Part shown: one piece after another, positions 33,997 through 44,600 of the stretch
How positions within the stretch are numbered: position 1 is the first letter of the stretch
Layout of the letters: the number at the start of each line of letters is the position of its first letter
Source of the DNA: Bacteroidaceae bacterium
GTDB taxonomy: Bacteria; Bacteroidota; Bacteroidia; Bacteroidales; Bacteroidaceae
Length of the DNA stretch: 64,000 nucleotides
Direction of reading: 5' to 3'
Assembly: GCA_017520935.1 (NCBI GenBank)
Contig: JAFXEF010000057.1
Span: 1-64,000 of the forward strand
Notes under the pieces: generated by a model
Told to the model about the DNA's origin: nothing
Seen by the model: only the letters and a program-made list of their open reading frames with translations
The model's database searches: none
Made by a program: the position numbers and the translations under genes

Positions 33997-34326
33997 TTAC
34001 ACACTTTCATTGTTTATCGTTTTATTGCTATTTTTGTTCTTTTTACCAATGTCCTCTGGAATGTACTGAAGATCTTTTGGAGTGTTCTGAATGCCATGAA
34101 GAGGGACGTAGTAATTAACAGATTTCTTCGGACGAAAGATTTCGTGTTCGCAATCGTCAGATTCGAAAAGTATTTTAGTTTCCCCATAAAAGCAGATATA
34201 TTGACAATGGGTACATTTCCATTTAGCAGGATCACCAAATCCATAACCAAACTCCTGGAGTTCAAGAATATTTCCACATTGAGGACATCTTGGAAAAGCC
34301 GCGGTTTTGTGTTTTTGATTACTTAA
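33997..34326 (-). CDS. Zinc-ribbon reading frame without a start codon
   Basis: The minus strand from 34326 to the TAA at 33997-33999 stays open for 109 codons and encodes FPRCPQCGNILELQEFGYGFG, KWKCTHCQYICFYGET and FRPKKSVNYYVPLHGIQ. Two CxxC pairs 24-27 residues apart form a classic zinc ribbon, so I trust the frame. It contains no Met at all: a TGA precedes it at 34327-34329, and an ATG at 34337 lies one base out of frame. One inserted base before codon AGT (34321-34323) would create a normal start, MTCD-x-SNQKHKT. The gene is therefore probably broken by a 1-nt deletion, or uses a rare start. AT-rich compared with its neighbours. Confidence 0.55.
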   Translation of the reverse strand, partial: LSNQKHKTAAFPRCPQCGNILELQEFGYGFGDPAKWKCTHCQYICFYGETKILFESDDCEHEIFRPKKSVNYYVPLHGIQNTPKDLQYIPEDIGKKNKNSNKTINNESV

Positions 34327-34408
34327 TCACAAGTCATGATTTAGTTTTGTATGATAGGTCTTGTATGTTTTCTTCAAGAGAACGTTCCCTTTTTAAATTA
34401 TAAATGAT

Positions 34409-34416
34409 TATCTTTG
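34409..34416 (+). promoter_or_regulatory. -7 box of dusB
   Basis: TATCTTTG lies 15 bp before the ATG of dusB, so the leader would be only about 10 nt. No TTTG 19-21 bp upstream is visible. Confidence 0.55.
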
Positions 34417-34431
34417 CATTCGTAACAGCCT

Positions 34432-35412
34432 ATGAAGATTGACCATATAGAATTAGGGAGATATCCGGTGCTGCTGGCACCGATGGAGGATGTCACTGAC
34501 CCGGCGTTCCGACTGATGTGCAAGCAGTTCGGAGCCGACCTCGTGTACACGGAGTTCGTGTCGAGCGATGCGCTCATCCGTCAGGTGAACAAATCGATGC
34601 AGAAGCTTGCCATCAGTGATGACGAGCGCCCCGTGGCCATACAGATATACGGACGCGACGTGGACTCGATGACCGAGGCGGCACGTATCGTGGAAACGGT
34701 GAAGCCCGACATCATAGACCTCAACTTCGGCTGTCCCGTGAAACGCGTGGCAGGCAAGGGAGCAGGTGCGGGCATGCTGCAAAACGTTCCCCTGATGCTG
34801 GAGATTACCCGTTCGGTGGTCAATGCCGTGCAGACACCCGTCACCGTGAAGACCCGCCTCGGATGGGACGACAGCCATAAGATTATCGTCGACCTGGCCG
34901 AACAGTTGCAGGACTGTGGCATCAAGGCACTCACCATTCATGGGCGCACCCGTGCACAGATGTATACCGGCGAGGCCGACTGGACGCTCATCGGTGAAGT
35001 AAAGAACAATCCGCGCATGCATATCCCCATCATCGGCAACGGCGATGTAGCCACACCCGAGCGTGCCCGCGAGTGCTTCGACCGCTACGGGGTGGATGCC
35101 GTGATGATAGGCCGGGCCAGTTTCGGCCGCCCTTGGATATTCCGCGAGGTGAAGCACTATCTGGAGACCGGCGAGCACCTGCCAGCCCTCACATTTGACG
35201 AGCGCATGGACATCTTGCGCGATGAGGTGATGCAGAGCGTGGCCCGCCTCGATGAACGACGCGGTATACTGCACATACGCCGTCACCTGGCCGCCACCCC
35301 TCTCTTCAAGGGGTTGCCCGACTTCAAGCAGCTACGTATCGCTATGCTACGGGCCGAGACCGTGGAGGAGTTGTTTGAGATATTCGAGAAGATAAAACAA
35401 CAGTATGCTTAG
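34432..35412 (+). CDS. dusB: tRNA-dihydrouridine synthase B
   Basis: DusB reduces specific uridines of tRNA to dihydrouridine with FMN and NADPH. The 326-residue TIM-barrel protein shows LLAPMEDVTDPAFRLMCKQF, DLNFGCPVKRVAGKGAGAGM with the catalytic Cys, TVKTRLGWDDSHK, LTIHGRTRAQMYTGEADW, and the FMN-phosphate site VMIGRASFGRPWIF. A C-terminal helical RNA-binding part follows (about 245-326). Start at 34432 is the first ATG after a -7 box. Length and motifs are normal. Confidence 0.9.
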   Translation: MKIDHIELGRYPVLLAPMEDVTDPAFRLMCKQFGADLVYTEFVSSDALIRQVNKSMQKLAISDDERPVAIQIYGRDVDSMTEAARIVETVKPDIIDLNFGCPVKRVAGKGAGAGMLQNVPLMLEITRSVVNAVQTPVTVKTRLGWDDSHKIIVDLAEQLQDCGIKALTIHGRTRAQMYTGEADWTLIGEVKNNPRMHIPIIGNGDVATPERARECFDRYGVDAVMIGRASFGRPWIFREVKHYLETGEHLPALTFDERMDILRDEVMQSVARLDERRGILHIRRHLAATPLFKGLPDFKQLRIAMLRAETVEELFEIFEKIKQQYA

Positions 35413-35451
35413 CATCTGTCCTAAGGCTATCGCTAACATGTAAATAAGTCC

Positions 35452-36768
35452 ATGGAATCTCTCATCCACTATACCTGGAGACACCGGCTCTTCCCGCTGG
35501 CTCCGCTCGCAACGACAGAGGGACTGCCTGTAGAGGTCATTGACCCCGGTATGGAGAACCGCAATGATGGTCCCGACTTCTTCAACGCCAAGGTGAAGAT
35601 TGGCGGTATGCTATGGGTGGGCAATGTGGAGATCCACACCACGGCCTCAGACTGGTATGCCCATGGGCACGACACCGACAAGCGGTACGACTCGGTGGTG
35701 CTGCATGTAGCTGCTACGGTAGACCGTGCGGTAATGCGTACCGACGGCACACCCATCCCGCAGATGGAGCTGCAGGTGCCCGAACACATCGTGAAGAACT
35801 ATCGTGAGCTGCAGGCTGCCGACCACTACCCTCCCTGCTACCGCATCATCCCCGACCTGAGTAACCTGGTGGTGCACAGCTGGATGTCGTCGCTCCTGTA
35901 TGAACGGCTCGACATGCGTGCCACGCAGATCACCGCCCGCTACGATGCTCACGACAAGAACTGGGACGACGCGCTCTTCTGCACCATTGCCCGCAATTTC
36001 GGTTTCGGCACCAATGGCGATGCCTTCGAGGAGTGGTCGCGACGGATAGACTTCCGTGCCGTGGACAAGCATGCCGACAACCTGCTACAAGTGGAGGCCA
36101 TCTTCTTCGGCCAGGCAGGTCTGCTCGATGAGGCCACCGTGCCTGCGTATTACCACGATGCATTGCATACCGATACCTATTTCCAGACCCTGAAGTGCGA
36201 GTATACCTTCCTGGCCCATAAGTTCGGCATGCGTCCTATGGAGGCCACGATGTGGCGCCTGCTCGGCATGCGTCCGGCCAACTTCCCCCACGTGAGGCTG
36301 GCACAGTTGGCACAACTCTACCACGAACGCCGCATCAGCGTATCGAAGTTGCTTGCCGCCACCGACAAGGCTGCCATCATGGAGCTATTGAGGATAGAGA
36401 CCACCCCCTACTGGGACACCCATTATACCTTTGCCTCCACTCCCTCGGCACCGATAAAGAAGCGCGTCACCGACAATGCCGTCACCCTACTGCTCATCAA
36501 CTCCATCGCCCCCTTCTACTACAGCTACGGACTGCGCAAGGATGCCGAGCGCTACTGCGAGCAGGCCATCGCCCTGCTCGAACAGCTGAAAGCCGAGAAC
36601 AACTACATCATCCGTGGATGGATTGACTGCGGACTTTTAGTGAAGAATGCTGCCGACAGCCAGGCGCTCATACAACTGAAGAAGCAGTATTGTGACCGAC
36701 GCGACTGCCTACGTTGCCGCATTGGCTATGAATACCTGAAGAAGGTATATGGTGTGGAGGAGAAATAG
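35452..36768 (+). CDS. DUF2851-family protein
   Basis: A 438-residue protein with the DUF2851 pattern: an N-terminal WRHRLFP, GMENRNDGPDFFNAKVKIGG, VGNVEIHTTASDWYAHGH and LHVAATVD, then a C-terminal helical region with two late CxxC-type cysteines (CDRRDCLRC). The NDGPDF...GNVEIH arrangement looks like a PD-(D/E)xK nuclease core (Asp, Glu and His), so a nuclease-like activity has been suggested for this family; this is inference. It follows dusB by 40 bp and may be co-transcribed. Function is unknown. Confidence 0.8.
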   Translation: MESLIHYTWRHRLFPLAPLATTEGLPVEVIDPGMENRNDGPDFFNAKVKIGGMLWVGNVEIHTTASDWYAHGHDTDKRYDSVVLHVAATVDRAVMRTDGTPIPQMELQVPEHIVKNYRELQAADHYPPCYRIIPDLSNLVVHSWMSSLLYERLDMRATQITARYDAHDKNWDDALFCTIARNFGFGTNGDAFEEWSRRIDFRAVDKHADNLLQVEAIFFGQAGLLDEATVPAYYHDALHTDTYFQTLKCEYTFLAHKFGMRPMEATMWRLLGMRPANFPHVRLAQLAQLYHERRISVSKLLAATDKAAIMELLRIETTPYWDTHYTFASTPSAPIKKRVTDNAVTLLLINSIAPFYYSYGLRKDAERYCEQAIALLEQLKAENNYIIRGWIDCGLLVKNAADSQALIQLKKQYCDRRDCLRCRIGYEYLKKVYGVEEK

Positions 36769-36804
36769 GAAGGGCATAGATTAGGTTAAATATAGGAAAG
36801 AAAA

Positions 36805-36831
36805 GGGTGTGTCAAGACTACTGACACACCC
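36805..36831. terminator. Bidirectional terminator between converging genes
   Basis: A perfect 10-bp stem GGGTGTGTCA / TGACACACCC with a 7-nt loop, preceded by AAAGAAAA and followed by CTCTGCTC, sits between the DUF2851 gene and the M16 peptidase gene. Confidence 0.75.
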
Positions 36832-36840
36832 TCTGCTCTA

Positions 36841-39750
36841 TCAATACCCGAAGATGTCTTCCTGGGTGAGGCGGATAATCCTGCCCCACTTCGCCAGCGA
36901 CTCCATGTCGAGGTCGCTCTCGCGACCGAGGATACAGGTGATATACTTGCGATCCTTGACATTGGCCTGCTGGTAGGCTACCACATCGGCAAGGGTCATG
37001 CCCTGCACAGCCTCGTAGAGCTGGCGACGGGTATCCTCGGTGAGACCCAGCTCCTCTTGGTCGAGGTAGTAGGTGAGTACACGGTCGCGCGTGATGCGCT
37101 CGGTACGCAGACGGCCGATAAGGGCCTCCTTGGCAATGCTGAAGGCTTGCTCGCTCACGGGCATATTGTTGATGATCTCATCGAAAGCGGTAAGCGCATC
37201 GATCATCTTGTCGTTCTGTGTAGCGATGTAGGTCCAGTAGTAGGCGGGATCCTCTACACGCCAAGGCTCTATCATGCGGGCAGCCGAGCTGTAGGCAAGG
37301 CCACGAGCCTCACGCATCTCCTGAAACACGATACTGTTCATACCGCCACCAAAGTACTCGTTGTAGAGGGTAATGATGGGGGTCTTCGCCACATCGTACT
37401 TGTCACCTTGGTTCGATACGGCCGACATATATATCTGGTTGGCATCGTAGGGAGCAATATAGACGATGTTCTCATCGGCACGCTGGTACTGGAAGGTATC
37501 GTTCTTGGGCACTGCCTTGAGTGTGGCAGGTAGCTTGTGCAGACTGGCAACGGTGGCCGACACCTCGTCTATCGACATGGGACCGTAGTAGAGCACACGG
37601 TGCTCATAGCCGGGGAGCTGGGCGATGGCCTGTGTGAGTGTCTCGGGTTTCATGCTCTTGAGCTCGCTCTCGCTGAGGATGTTCTTGGCGGGATTGACGG
37701 GTCCGTAGAGGCCGTACTGGCGCAAGCGGGTGAAGTTGGTGTTCTGGTTGGCCTTACCGTTGGCACGCGACTTGAGGATGTCAGCCACGAGGTTGTCGTA
37801 GGCAGCCTGGTTGGGCTGTGCATCGGCCAACACCTTTTCGAGCAGGGCAATGGCCTCGGGCATATTCTCTGACAGACCGCTGAGAGTGATGGTAACCTGC
37901 GTATTGGATACACTGATACGATAGCTGCAGGCAAGGTTGTAGAAAGCCTGCTTGATCTCGGCAGCTGTCATGTCCGATGTGCCCAGATAATCGAGATAAT
38001 CGCGAGCCGTGCCCAGCGCCTTCATCTCATTGGCACCGAAGTCGAAGATATATTGCAGAGTGAAGAGGTCGTTCATCCCGTTCTTCTTATATAACAAGGG
38101 GAGCTGACCGGCAGTGCCCTTGCTCATATCCTTCTCGAAGTCCACGAATACCGGCTCGATGGGGGCTACTACCGAAGCCTGTACCTCGCGCAGGAAGGCG
38201 CTGGTGGTGTCGCGGTTCATGAAGATGGGTGTGATGGTGGGCTTGGCAATCTTCTTCACGCCGGGGTCCTGGCCCTGACGCTTGTATACGATGGCATAGT
38301 TGTTATCCTTGAAGTGCTCATTGGCAAAGGCCACCACATCTTCCTTGGTAATCTTCTCCATACGCTCTACACGGTGCACCATGTCGGCCCAGGACTGTCC
38401 GTTGACAAAGCTGGTGACGAAGAGGTCGGCACGCGAGCTATTGTCCTCGAGCATCTGCTGCACCTGCAGCTTGTAGTTGGCGATACCGGCAGCCAGCAGC
38501 GACTCGTCCCACTCGCCTCGACGCAGGGCATCGACCTGTGCGAGCAGCAGCTCCTTCACCTCATCGAGTGTCTGGCCCTGCTTGGGCGCACCCTGCAGGA
38601 AGTAGGCGGTGTAGTCAGTCTGGTCGTAGGGGAATGAGTAGGCCGAGAGCAACTTCTGCTCCTGCATGAGGTTGAGGTCGATGAGACCAGCCTGACCATT
38701 GTACATGATGGAGCTGATGACGCTCAGCATCAGTGCCTCGTCTGATGCGGCACCGGGGAAGCGCCATGCCAGGGCTACACGCTCCGACTCCAGTCCCCAT
38801 ACCTCACGCACGATAGGTTCAGTAATCTCGGCCTCAGGCTCGAAACTCATCATCTGCAACTCGGGGTTGGGCTGCATGTCACCGAAGTACTTCTCGATGA
38901 TATCCATCGCCTCATCGAAGTCAAAGTCGCCCGACATACAGATGGCCATATTGTTGGGCACGTACCACTGCTTGTAATAGTTCTTGATGTTGGTTATGGA
39001 GGGGTTCTTCAGGTGCTCCTGTGTGCCCAACACGGTCTGCGTGCCGTAAGGATGGTTTTTGAAGAGTGCCGAGAACATGGCTTCGTTGAGTTTGCGGCTG
39101 TCGCGCGTGAGGCTCATGTTCTTCTCCTCATACACGGTCTCCAGCTCGGTGTGGAAGCCACGGATGACGTTGTGCTTGAAGCGGTCGGCCTGTATCTTGG
39201 CCCAGTTCTCCAACTGATTGGCGGGGATATCCTCGATGTAGCAGGTAACGTCGAAGCTCGTGTAGGCATTGGTGCCGTCGGCACCGATGGCTGCCATCAG
39301 CTTGTCATACTCGTTGGGGATAGAGAGCTTGGAGGCTTCGTAAGAGATGCTGTCGATCTGGCGGTAGATAGCGGCACGCTCAGCCTCATCGGTCTTGGTG
39401 CGATACACCTCGAAGAGTGCCTCTATCTGGTCGAGCAGGGGTTTCTCTTCAGCATAGTTCTGTGTGCCGAAGCTCTCCGTGCCCTTGAACATCAGGTGCT
39501 CGAAATAGTGAGCCAACCCCGTAGTTTCGGCCGGGTCGTTCTTACCACCCACGCGCACAGGGATGTAGGTCTGTATGCGCGGAGTCTCCTTGTTCACGGT
39601 CAGGTACACCTTCAATCCATTGTCGAGGGTGTAGATACGGCTCTGCATAGGGTCGCCGTCGACTGTCTCGTAGCCACGCTTCGCGTCACACGCGGTGAGC
39701 AGAAGAGCCATCATCGCTACCGACAGCACAGAAGAAAAAATCTTTTTCAT
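36841..39750 (-). CDS. M16-family zinc metallopeptidase, lipoprotein
   Basis: This 969-residue pitrilysin/insulinase-type protein is a lipoprotein (LLLTAC, Cys21). Its zinc site is HYFEH (His81, Glu84, His85) with a downstream Glu near ETVYEEKN, which is the inverted HxxEH motif of active M16 enzymes. The second half (about 500-969) carries the non-catalytic M16 domains, with RGLAYSSAARM. It probably degrades peptides in the periplasm. ATG 39750 (MKKIF) is preferred because it starts the signal; the open frame runs 70 codons further upstream through ispF sequence. It is last in the porU-porV-ispF unit, 82 bp after ispF. Confidence 0.85.
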   Translation of the reverse strand: MKKIFSSVLSVAMMALLLTACDAKRGYETVDGDPMQSRIYTLDNGLKVYLTVNKETPRIQTYIPVRVGGKNDPAETTGLAHYFEHLMFKGTESFGTQNYAEEKPLLDQIEALFEVYRTKTDEAERAAIYRQIDSISYEASKLSIPNEYDKLMAAIGADGTNAYTSFDVTCYIEDIPANQLENWAKIQADRFKHNVIRGFHTELETVYEEKNMSLTRDSRKLNEAMFSALFKNHPYGTQTVLGTQEHLKNPSITNIKNYYKQWYVPNNMAICMSGDFDFDEAMDIIEKYFGDMQPNPELQMMSFEPEAEITEPIVREVWGLESERVALAWRFPGAASDEALMLSVISSIMYNGQAGLIDLNLMQEQKLLSAYSFPYDQTDYTAYFLQGAPKQGQTLDEVKELLLAQVDALRRGEWDESLLAAGIANYKLQVQQMLEDNSSRADLFVTSFVNGQSWADMVHRVERMEKITKEDVVAFANEHFKDNNYAIVYKRQGQDPGVKKIAKPTITPIFMNRDTTSAFLREVQASVVAPIEPVFVDFEKDMSKGTAGQLPLLYKKNGMNDLFTLQYIFDFGANEMKALGTARDYLDYLGTSDMTAAEIKQAFYNLACSYRISVSNTQVTITLSGLSENMPEAIALLEKVLADAQPNQAAYDNLVADILKSRANGKANQNTNFTRLRQYGLYGPVNPAKNILSESELKSMKPETLTQAIAQLPGYEHRVLYYGPMSIDEVSATVASLHKLPATLKAVPKNDTFQYQRADENIVYIAPYDANQIYMSAVSNQGDKYDVAKTPIITLYNEYFGGGMNSIVFQEMREARGLAYSSAARMIEPWRVEDPAYYWTYIATQNDKMIDALTAFDEIINNMPVSEQAFSIAKEALIGRLRTERITRDRVLTYYLDQEELGLTEDTRRQLYEAVQGMTLADVVAYQQANVKDRKYITCILGRESDLDMESLAKWGRIIRLTQEDIFGY

Positions 39751-39832
39751 ACCTATTATTTTATGTGTAAAGTTGATTTGCCTAATGGAACTGACTATCC
39801 CGATTGTCCTCAGACAATCTGTCCTCACCTTC

Positions 39833-40312
39833 TCACTCCTTCTCCACCAGCACGGTGGCATAGGCTGAGATACCCTCCTCGCGACCGGTGAAGCCGAGCT
39901 TCTCGGTGGTAGTGGCCTTGATGGTGACATCCTCCTCATCGATGCCCATAACATCAGCAAGAGTCTGCTGCATCAAGGGGATATGGGCTTTTAGTTTGGG
40001 CCGTTCGGCACAGATGGTGGCATCAATGTTACCTACACGGTAACCCTTGGTGGCAATGAGCTCTATGGTACGACGCAGCAGTATCTTGCTGTCGATATTC
40101 TTGTATTCGCCCGCATTGTCGGGGAAGTGGTAGCCGATGTCGCGCATGTGGGCTGCACCCAGCAGGGCATCGCAGATGGCGTGGATAAGCACATCGGCAT
40201 CGGAGTGACCCAACAAACCTTTGTCGTGATCGAGACGTATGCCGCCGAGCCAAAGCTCACGGTCTTCTGCAAACTTGTGGACATCGAATCCGAATCCTAC
40301 CCGTATTTTCAT
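39833..40312 (-). CDS. ispF: 2-C-methyl-D-erythritol 2,4-cyclodiphosphate synthase
   Basis: IspF makes the cyclic diphosphate of the MEP isoprenoid pathway, feeding UppS substrate. The 159-residue product shows GFGFDVHKF (zinc Asp and His), GHSDADVLIHAICDALLGA (third zinc His), IGYHFPDN and TTTEKLGFTGREEGI. The start at 40312 is the only good ATG. It lies 75 bp after porV, the same ispF-porV-porU neighbourhood described in Porphyromonas gingivalis, and may be transcribed together with them. Confidence 0.95.
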   Translation of the reverse strand: MKIRVGFGFDVHKFAEDRELWLGGIRLDHDKGLLGHSDADVLIHAICDALLGAAHMRDIGYHFPDNAGEYKNIDSKILLRRTIELIATKGYRVGNIDATICAERPKLKAHIPLMQQTLADVMGIDEEDVTIKATTTEKLGFTGREEGISAYATVLVEKE

Positions 40313-40387
40313 TTGAGTTGTTGTTAGTTTTTTGAGCTTGAGTTGATGGGTTCAGTCGCTTGCGTCTGGCAAACTAAAAAACTTGAT

Positions 40388-41587
40388 TTATCTTCCTAAT
40401 ATTTCCTTGATACCATCCATATCGAACGACAGGGTGAAGCGAAGGGTCTGGTCGAGAGGATTGCTCTGTGACATGGAGATGAGGTAGGCGGCATCGAGCG
40501 AGAACACACTCATCTTGAAGCCTGTTCCGAGGGTGAAGTACTTGCGGTTGCCCTTGTACTCGTTCTCGTAATGGTAGCCACCGCGGAGGAAGAACTGGTT
40601 ATTGTAGGCATACTCCACACCGGCTCCCCAATAGATTTCCTGCAGCTCCTCGCGCAAGCCACCAGGAGCATCGGCAAACGACTGAAAGATACCCGAGATG
40701 GGGGATATCTCGTTGTATCCGCTCGCATCGAGCCACGACTGATATTCTGAGGCGTATGAGTAGCTGTCGTCCTCGATACCACCCATCTCTTCGTTCAAGA
40801 ACTGACGGTACGAGGGCTTGGTGGGAACCATCAGTTTATTGATGTCGGCACTGAGGGTGAAGGTGTTGTATTCATCCACAGGAATTACCAGTGAGGTACC
40901 CAGTCGCAGGTTGGTGGGGATAAACTGGTTGGTGTTGCCTCCATCATACGAGATCTTACTACCGATGTTCGAGGCGTTGAGACCGAGATTGAGCATACAT
41001 TCACGGCGACCCAACATCACGTAATTGGTATAGAAGAAGGCAATGTCTGCAGCGAAGGCCTGACCCACCGAGGTATCCTCGTCAAAATTATAGTTGAGGT
41101 CTGACACGATGTAGCGCAATCCTACTGATGCGGAGAAGGTCTCTGACAGCATACGCGAATAGGCGAAGTCGAGGGCCATCTCGTAGGGACGTATAACGAT
41201 GTTGTCGGCATATACATCGCCCAGAGAGAAATAGGTGAGCGAACCGCTGATAGCCTGATAGTCTCCTATGCGGTAGTATCCCACGAGGTTGGCAAGGTCG
41301 ATGTCGCTTACCAACTGGCGTAACCACGGTGTGTAAGCCAGCGAGAAACCGGCAGGACTGATGGCAAAGGGGTACTTGGCCGGATTCCAGTATTGTGAGT
41401 TCACATCGGGGTCGGTGGCAGCACCCACATCGCCCATAGCACCGGCACGGGAGTCGGGGGCAATGGTCAGAGAGGTCACACCTGTCATTACAGGATTGAA
41501 CATCTGGACATCACTTGAGGTCTTTTGGGCAGAAAGGGTAGTGGCACCCAGCAGTATAGCAGTTAGCAACAATAGTGTCTTTTTCAT
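40388..41587 (-). CDS. porV: Type IX secretion outer-membrane protein PorV
   Basis: PorV (LptO) is an outer-membrane barrel that shuttles cargo proteins from the translocon to the PorU sortase. The 399-residue product has a signal peptide (cleavage after TTLSAQ), then FNPVMTGVTSLTIAPDSRAGAMGDVGAAT and SQYWNPAK, the characteristic opening of the family, and a 14-stranded FadL-like barrel. It lies 69 bp downstream of porU on the same strand. The porU-porV-ispF order is that of P. gingivalis, a strong clue that this locus is a working T9SS part. Confidence 0.9.
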   Translation of the reverse strand: MKKTLLLLTAILLGATTLSAQKTSSDVQMFNPVMTGVTSLTIAPDSRAGAMGDVGAATDPDVNSQYWNPAKYPFAISPAGFSLAYTPWLRQLVSDIDLANLVGYYRIGDYQAISGSLTYFSLGDVYADNIVIRPYEMALDFAYSRMLSETFSASVGLRYIVSDLNYNFDEDTSVGQAFAADIAFFYTNYVMLGRRECMLNLGLNASNIGSKISYDGGNTNQFIPTNLRLGTSLVIPVDEYNTFTLSADINKLMVPTKPSYRQFLNEEMGGIEDDSYSYASEYQSWLDASGYNEISPISGIFQSFADAPGGLREELQEIYWGAGVEYAYNNQFFLRGGYHYENEYKGNRKYFTLGTGFKMSVFSLDAAYLISMSQSNPLDQTLRFTLSFDMDGIKEILGR

Positions 41588-41656
41588 TTTTTACTATATA
41601 TAAATTCAATTATAAGATGCTTTAAATCTAAACTATAAACCTCGGATTTTATTGCC

Positions 41657-44600
41657 TCACGGGCGTAAAATAGTGAGTTTGCGGGTCCGGCTGGTCGACT
41701 TTCCGCTGGCCGAGGTCACGGTGGCGCGATAGAGGTATACACCTGAGGCGAGCGGTTGCCCAGAGGAGGTGCATAGGTTCCACCCAGTGGTATAGGTGTT
41801 GTCGGGAGTACTCACCTGCTCTGAGTGTGCCCATAGAGTACGACCCGAGAAGTCGAACACCTCGACCTTCACTGCCACCTCTGTTTCGGGACGGTCGTGG
41901 GTAAGCACAAAGGTGGTGTACTCACGGGCAGGACTGTGAGTAGTGGTCACGTCGAGGATACGAGGACGCAAACCCTTCACCACCTCGAAGTCGATGGTCG
42001 TGGTGGTGGCATTGTTCATCATATCCCAAGCACGGAGGGTCAAGGTGTGCATGCCTTCGCTCAGTTCGGGGAATAGGTACGATACGGTGCCACGTGTGTA
42101 GTCGCCCAGCTCTGACACATAGTAGTCATTGAGGTTGTAGGTCAGTGCTGCCTCACCATCAATGATAGCCATAAGGTCGTGCCCGATACCGTTGCCCACG
42201 GTATTGATGCCGTCGGGGTCTTCGAGCATGGCCATGAGGCGCGGGGTTTCGTTGACTTGGTCACCAGTCATGAAGTCGGGCGTGTTGAGGTATAGTGTCA
42301 CCTTGGGACCGAGGCTGTCGTTCACCAGTCCGTCGGCTGTGCCGCCCAACAGGAAGTCGTCGAACATGCCCTTGGCCTCGCGGTCGTGGGCATCGCTCAC
42401 GGCATAGAGGTTGATGAGGCCACTCTTCAGTGAGTAGTTGATGTCCATGGGCACTCGGAAGGTGAAAGTGAACTCGCCATTCCGCACTGAGTCACCGCCC
42501 ATGAAGAGGGTCTTCGTACGTTCTCTATAGCTGAATGGCTCCGATGCACTGCCTGCATTGTTGCGGCAGTTGATGGTCTCTATGTTGTCAAATACGGTGG
42601 CGTGCATCACTCCTGTGAAGTCCGATGCTTTGGTGCCGTTGAGTGTGGCCACGTGGCCCTTGACATTGACACGGGCGCCTGCCTTCAACGTGATGTCCTC
42701 TTTTCCCGCTGTGCTGATGCCATTGACCTCATCAATCACCATGTTGTAGTCGGTGTTGCCGATGATAAGGGCGGGATCGCCCAAGAGGACATAGTTGAGC
42801 TTGTTCTCGCTCACATCCTGCAGTGTGTTGGAGGAGGTGGTGATAAGGTTACATTTGGTGAGACGCATGGCATCGCCCAAGCGGTAGCGACGGTTCCGTT
42901 CATCGCGGGCAAACACGTACTTGGAGAAGAAGTAGTTGATGCGACGATTCTGGTCTGAGAAGGTGGTGCGCGTAGAGGTCATCAGGGCTATGGCACCGCC
43001 CTTGGGGTTGAGGAAGGCGTATTCGCCGAACGAGGTAGTGGAGTTGTCGAACGGGGTGATATCGCACGATACGGTCACCCACACCGGCAGGCGGGGCGAG
43101 GTGAGCTGCTCCATATCGGCCTTGCCGATAACAAGCTCGTGGGAGAGCACGTCGGGGCTGCCATGACCGCTGTAGTTGACCATCAGGGCACCTTCGTTGA
43201 AGAGTTCGAGCAGGCGCTTGCGCACGGTGGGGTAGCTATGCCCGGTAGCCGTCACCTCCATAGGATAGGCATCCCAGTAGATACGCTTCACCATATAGTC
43301 GGGGTAGTTGCCTTCGAGCATCTGTGCCACCTGCTCGGCATCGCTCATGTGCTGGTTGTTGTCGCCATCGTCGCCCAGCATGAGGATGGTGTTCTTCCAT
43401 GCGCCGGCATCGGCATTGTCCATATAACCGATTACTTTGTCTACGGCATCACGGGCTTGCGATACGGTGGTCACGGGGAAGCGTCCGACGCCGATATCCA
43501 CCTTGTCGTGGAGCAGGCGGCTGCCCTCACCGTCGTCGAGCAGACCGAAGTAGTCCTCCATCACATACGACGAGGTGGCACTGAACGAACTTTCTGCTTC
43601 AAAGCATAGCAGGTAATCTTCGGGCGACTGGCCCTTCCAGGCCGAAGACAGCATACGGTTGTCCCAAGCAGCATCGCCGAATAGCAGCAGGTATTTGGGT
43701 GCATCTGCCATCGTCCCGGCACGGTCATATAGCATCTTCAGATAGCGGCGGTAGGCGGTAGCGTCGGGAGTACCCGAGGAGAACTCATTGTACACTTCAT
43801 CGGCACACACCACCTTCACTCTGAGTCCGCTGCGTGTGCGGTGTGCCTCGGCCAAGCGCTCAGCCTGTGCGGTGAGCTTGCCACTCGATGGTACGATGAT
43901 GATATAGTCCATCGGTTCCGTAGCGTGGAGATTCTGATTGGCTACCTCCCCCACCATCTCGGGTATGGGATAGTTGGACTCTGTATCGAGAGCAATATAT
44001 TTATCACCCCGCTCACCATTGGCAGTAAAGGTAAATTTCCAATCGTCTTCGAATGCCGAGGGTATTTGTGTGTGGGCTGCCCTATTGGTAATGCGCCACA
44101 CCACCACATCTCTAAGATTCGACGTACCGTGCACATCGTATGTACGTACCCCTGAGGCAGTAGCATAGATAGGCTCCCCAACGCTAATACCCTGCGTGTA
44201 GTTGAACCGCCAATAATCGAGACGCCCCGATGTGCCTGTAGGACGATTGTGAGTCAGCGTCAACGTATGATTACCGATAGCTCCACCCAATGTTCGCATC
44301 CCAATCGTGTAGCTACGTGTAGTACTCGAGGCTTCGCTATGTCGACCGACGGGACTAAGCGTAAGGTTACCCAGCGAGGTACTATCCAAAGCTACCGACA
44401 CCGAGGTGCTGTTACTCCCGTTGTGGGTGAAGCAGACATCGAGCACAGCCTGTTCGGGTGCATAGCCGAAGAAATTCAAGGGGTAGCGTTTTATATTACC
44501 GCCCGCATAGTCGTAACTCTCCACCAATTGTCGCCCTCCGTGAAACCAGGCATAATCGTCTACCTCATGTAACACATGAGCAGGTGTCGTCTGAACGAAC

